This document shows, piece after piece, positions 61,161 to 64,000 of a stretch of 64,000 nt of DNA. The stretch covers positions 1,865,225 to 1,929,224 of the forward strand of contig NZ_CP020991.1 of assembly GCF_002874775.1 (NCBI RefSeq). The letters run 5' to 3'. Every line of letters begins with the position of its first letter. Within the stretch, counting starts at the first letter, position 1. This DNA is from Monoglobus pectinilyticus. Its GTDB lineage: Bacteria; Bacillota; Clostridia; Monoglobales; Monoglobaceae. The notes under the pieces were generated by a model. The model had not been told where the DNA came from. It ran no database searches and worked only from the letters and a program-made list of their open reading frames with translations. A program made the position numbers and the translations under genes.

Positions 61161-62135
61161 ATGATGAATAATATTTTAATGTATGTATGGCTTTTGGTGG
61201 GTTTTTTCTTATTAATAAAAGGAGCAGATTTGTTTGTTGACGGCACTTCATCAATAGCGAAGCTTCTAAAAGTACCAAGTATAATAATAGGACTGACTAT
61301 TGTTGCTATGGGAACCAGCGCGCCGGAGATGGCGGTAAGCGTGGGTGCAGCTATAAAGGGTCAAAATGATATAGTAATAAGCAATGTGCTGGGTTCAAAT
61401 ATATTCAATCTTTTGGTAGTGGCAGGAGGCTGTGCGGTCATAAAGAGTCTTCCGGTGTCAATTGATTTGCGGAAAAGAGATTTCCCGTTTTCTATTGGTA
61501 TAGCTGCTCTTTTGCTTTTCTTTTGTTTAAATAGTTTGATAATTGGGGGAAAAGGTTTTACTATCAACAGAACAGAGGGCATAATTCTTTTTGCCGGACT
61601 TATGGCGTATCTTGGATTTTTAGTATACTCAGCTGTAAAGGGCAGGACAGGCCTTCCCGGAGACGAAGAAATAAAGACAATGTCGCCTCTTAAAAGCGTT
61701 TTTTATACAGCTTTAGGTATTGCAGGAATAGTGGTGGGCGGAGACTTGGTAGTGGATTCCGCAAGTGATATAGCCGCCGCTTTTGGTTTGAGCCAGACAA
61801 TAATAGGACTGACTATTTTGGCTGTGGGGACATCTCTTCCTGAGCTTGTGACTTCTTTGGTGGCGACGCGGAAGGGTGAAAATGATTTGGCAATGGGTAA
61901 TGTTATCGGTTCTAATATTTTTAATATATTAGGTGTGCTGGGATTATCCGCAGCTGTCAGTCCTGTTAAAGTTTCGGGATTCTCCGTTATAGATTTAAGT
62001 TTGTTCATTGGATTCTGCTTGATAATTTACCTAGTCACGTATTTTAGAAATAAGATAGAGAGACTTCCAGGTATTTTAATGGTGTTGACATATCTTGGAT
62101 ATATGACATATGCTGTTATGCGTGAAGTATTTTAA
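61161..62135 (+). CDS. CaCA-family Na+/Ca2+ antiporter (YrbG-like)
   Basis: 324 residues with about ten membrane helices. The two inverted alpha repeats are clear: GTSAPEMAVSVGAA with GSNIFNLL, and GTSLPELVTSLVATRKGEND with GSNIFNILG, which hold the ion-binding acidic residues. The family exchanges calcium for sodium or protons. GGAGAG is directly next to the ATG at 61161, so initiation at the second ATG (61164) is equally possible. It follows the beta-helix gene by 43 bp without an obvious terminator. Confidence 0.92.
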   Translation: MMNNILMYVWLLVGFFLLIKGADLFVDGTSSIAKLLKVPSIIIGLTIVAMGTSAPEMAVSVGAAIKGQNDIVISNVLGSNIFNLLVVAGGCAVIKSLPVSIDLRKRDFPFSIGIAALLLFFCLNSLIIGGKGFTINRTEGIILFAGLMAYLGFLVYSAVKGRTGLPGDEEIKTMSPLKSVFYTALGIAGIVVGGDLVVDSASDIAAAFGLSQTIIGLTILAVGTSLPELVTSLVATRKGENDLAMGNVIGSNIFNILGVLGLSAAVSPVKVSGFSVIDLSLFIGFCLIIYLVTYFRNKIERLPGILMVLTYLGYMTYAVMREVF

Positions 62136-62161
62136 GTAAAATAAATATAAGGAGAGATTTC

Positions 62162-62362
62162 ATGAAGAGAAAAACATTTTATATCATAGCAGGAGTTTGG
62201 TTTGCTATGATAGTCTTGATATTGCTGGCTTGTTATACTCCGATTGTTGACCCAGTAACTCAGGAAGAAGTAAAAAAGTACATGGTTTTGGCGATTTGTG
62301 TAGGAGCTTTGGCGCTTATGCTTATTAGAAGAAAGGTAAAAGACGACAATGACAGGAGTTAA
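62162..62362 (+). CDS. Small two-helix membrane protein
   Basis: 66 residues: basic start, membrane helix (about 6-25), a short outside loop DPVTQEEVKK, second helix (about 38-55) and a charged end. AAGGAGAG lies before the ATG. Unknown function; likely co-transcribed with the exchanger gene 26 bp upstream. Confidence 0.75.
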   Translation: MKRKTFYIIAGVWFAMIVLILLACYTPIVDPVTQEEVKKYMVLAICVGALALMLIRRKVKDDNDRS

Positions 62363-62443
62363 TGGCCTTTTTTAGAGATTAATATCTCCGAAGTTACAGC
62401 GATATAAAAAATTTTATATATTTTTCTTATTAGGGAACTGTTT

Positions 62444-62476
62444 ATGACAAATTTTGCCTTGTAACTTGTTTATAAT
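62444..62476 (+). promoter_or_regulatory. Possible spoIIE promoter with long spacer
   Basis: TATAAT at 62471-62476 has no -35 at normal distance. ATGACA lies 21 bp upstream, overlapping TGACAAA, one base from the Spo0A-box core TGNCGAA. The B. subtilis spoIIE promoter is known for a 21-bp spacer and Spo0A activation. Confidence 0.45.
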
Positions 62477-62519
62477 ACTTTCGTAATGAAATGTTAATGC
62501 GGTTACGGAGGTATTTATT

Positions 62520-64000
62520 ATGAGAAACACAGAATTGGTGTCTGTTGAGACTTCTCTGCAGGTACAGCAAAAAAAGCGGAAAGGAATCGATTTAAAATTT
62601 TGGGATATTCCGGTGCGGCTTTTGGGCTTATTGTTTGCGGGGGCAATGCCTATAAGCGGAATGGCGCCGTTTGGTTTGTCTTTTTTGACGCTTGACCGAA
62701 AGTTTTCACTAAAAAGCGTCATTAATTTGATTTTTGTGTCTGTTGGCTATCTGCTTCTTTTTGATTTTGAACTTGCTTTAAGATACATATCTGCTTGTGT
62801 TATTTTTGAGACGGTTTTATTCGTTATAGAAAGAAACGAAAAACCGTCTTTGTATTTCGTTGCTATTGTTTCAGCGGCAGCCTTGTTTCTTTGTGAGTTT
62901 GGCGTTTTAATGTGGACAGGCTTTACGGTTGCGGGTCTAATACTTATAATTTGCGATACAATGCTTATGGCAGTCGGAGTGATGGTGTTTGACAGAAGTA
63001 GGGATGTTCTGCTTGAAAATAAGTTTTTGTCGCGTTCACTGCTGACAGATGAAAAGATAAGCTTATGTATAATGGCAGGTGTGATTTTGCTCAGTACAAA
63101 GTCAATCACTGTTTTGGATACGTTTAATATATCTAACTTTTTGGCATGCGTTTTAATCGGGGTAGTGTCTTTGTCAAGACATGGTCTGACTCATGGCGCC
63201 GTTGCGGGAATATGTTCCGGGATTATATTAGGAATCGGCGGTTTATTTCCGGAGTTTGTGGCAGTACTCACAATCTGCGGCCTGCTGTGCGGTGTTTCAG
63301 CTCAGTTCGGAAGAAAGGTTGTTTGCCTTTGTCTTGGTGTATGCGGTTTAGGGATAATGCTGTATATGGGTATACCCGGCGGACAAACGCATATACCAAA
63401 TATATATGAGTTGGTTTTGGCGGCGGCTGTTGTGTACTTTCTTCCCAGAAAGGCTGTTATAATAGGTGAGAAAGTAACTGATTTTAATGTTGACAATTCA
63501 GACGATACTGAGCGTTTTAGAATGTATGTTACTGAAAAACTTATGTGTATATCTGATTCGTTCTATGATATTTCAAAGACATTTGATTCAATGTCGGACA
63601 AGCAGACAGGCATGGATATGAGTGATATCTCGCTGCTGTTTGACACGGCGGCGGATAGAGTGTGTAAAAACTGTGAGAGAGCGAATTTTTGCTGGAAAAA
63701 GGATTTTAATGCTACATATGCAGCTATGTTTAAATTTTTGGAGATAATGGAGCGGAAAGGCAGTCTGCAGCTCAGTGATGTTCCAAAATGTTTTTCGGAT
63801 AAGTGTGTACATTTGCTTCCGTTGATAACGGAAATAAACAGGCTGTTTGAGATTTATAAAATAAACAGAACTTGGAAAAATAAGCTTCAGGAGAACAGAG
63901 AGCTTACGAGTGAGCAGTTTAAGGGAATTTCTGAAATAATAAAGAATGCCGCGTCGGAAATATGCGGCGAAAAGAGTTTTGATATCAGGTCGGCGGATGA
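62520..64000 (+). CDS. spoIIE: Stage II sporulation protein E (3' truncated by window)
   Basis: The ATG at 62520 follows GGAGGT and the frame stays open to the window end (493 codons). Residues about 30-330 are strongly hydrophobic with roughly ten membrane helices, and the following cytoplasmic region contains VCKNCERANFCWKKDF (about residue 380), the Cys motif typical of SpoIIE. The C-terminal PP2C phosphatase domain lies beyond the window. SpoIIE acts at the asymmetric septum and dephosphorylates SpoIIAA to release sigma-F in the forespore. Its presence indicates a spore former. Confidence 0.92.
   Translation, partial: MRNTELVSVETSLQVQQKKRKGIDLKFWDIPVRLLGLLFAGAMPISGMAPFGLSFLTLDRKFSLKSVINLIFVSVGYLLLFDFELALRYISACVIFETVLFVIERNEKPSLYFVAIVSAAALFLCEFGVLMWTGFTVAGLILIICDTMLMAVGVMVFDRSRDVLLENKFLSRSLLTDEKISLCIMAGVILLSTKSITVLDTFNISNFLACVLIGVVSLSRHGLTHGAVAGICSGIILGIGGLFPEFVAVLTICGLLCGVSAQFGRKVVCLCLGVCGLGIMLYMGIPGGQTHIPNIYELVLAAAVVYFLPRKAVIIGEKVTDFNVDNSDDTERFRMYVTEKLMCISDSFYDISKTFDSMSDKQTGMDMSDISLLFDTAADRVCKNCERANFCWKKDFNATYAAMFKFLEIMERKGSLQLSDVPKCFSDKCVHLLPLITEINRLFEIYKINRTWKNKLQENRELTSEQFKGISEIIKNAASEICGEKSFDIRSAD

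Overview
The window looks like chromosome of a low-G+C, spore-forming anaerobe of the Clostridia. The evidence is a spoIIE gene at the right edge, AAGGAGG-type ribosome sites, sigma-A promoters with 17-bp spacers, a PTS-type sugar system, and several secreted proteins carrying S-layer homology (SLH) repeats and Pro/Thr-rich linkers. The mix of SLH proteins, a secreted beta-helix protein, carbohydrate-binding-like modules and a glycogen phosphorylase suggests a polysaccharide-degrading gut or rumen member. A Monoglobus-like organism is a guess from memory, not shown here.

Layout. 1-4.4 kb: two cohesin-like SLH surface proteins, the first cut by the window edge. 4.4-5.6 kb: gene-free, apparently decayed DNA with an 8-bp tandem repeat. 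5.6-11.0 kb: a cell-wall operon (SLH-like membrane protein, FHA protein, FtsW/RodA glycosyltransferase, class B PBP). 11.0-12.3 kb: a non-coding array of about 314-bp tandem repeats with conserved hairpins, ending in a terminator. 12.4-20.9 kb: lipoprotein, amine-oxidase-N/SH3 protein, ispE, an EFR1-type ferredoxin, typA, an unknown Cys-rich protein, DAHP synthase and tRNA-Trp. 21.2-29.2 kb: secreted papain-like protease, a divergent pair of tiny genes (one a ribbon-helix-helix regulator), a GHL10-SLH protein and glgP. 29.8-39.3 kb: one 3174-residue SLH surface protein. 39.5-45.4 kb: a minus-strand block of six phage structural genes around an N4-gp56-type capsid protein, with no terminase, portal, integrase or lysis gene in the window. 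45.7-51.5 kb: fruR-fruK-fruA-ptsH-ptsI. 51.9-54.8 kb: a hybrid sensor kinase. 54.8-59.2 kb: tRNA-Thr, ireB, pheT, a P-loop kinase and pheS. 59.4-64.0 kb: secreted beta-helix protein, Na+/Ca2+-exchanger-like protein, small membrane protein, and spoIIE cut by the right edge.

How the genes fit together. Five proteins carry SLH or SLH-like repeats and would sit on the cell wall. They combine them with cohesin-like, glycosidase-like or carbohydrate-binding-like parts, so much of the window appears devoted to building and decorating the envelope. The fru/pts operon supplies a complete phosphoryl relay (EI, HPr, EIIABC, 1-phosphofructokinase) under a DeoR-type regulator, and the fruR and ptsH promoters share a sequence block.

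The most unusual signals are the structured tandem repeats at 11.2-12.2 kb, where one hairpin shows two compensatory base-pair changes between copies and a 41-bp segment recurs as a perfect inverted copy, and the isolated, intact capsid gene block at 39.5-45.4 kb. All family assignments are from reading the sequence by eye; no database search was run.
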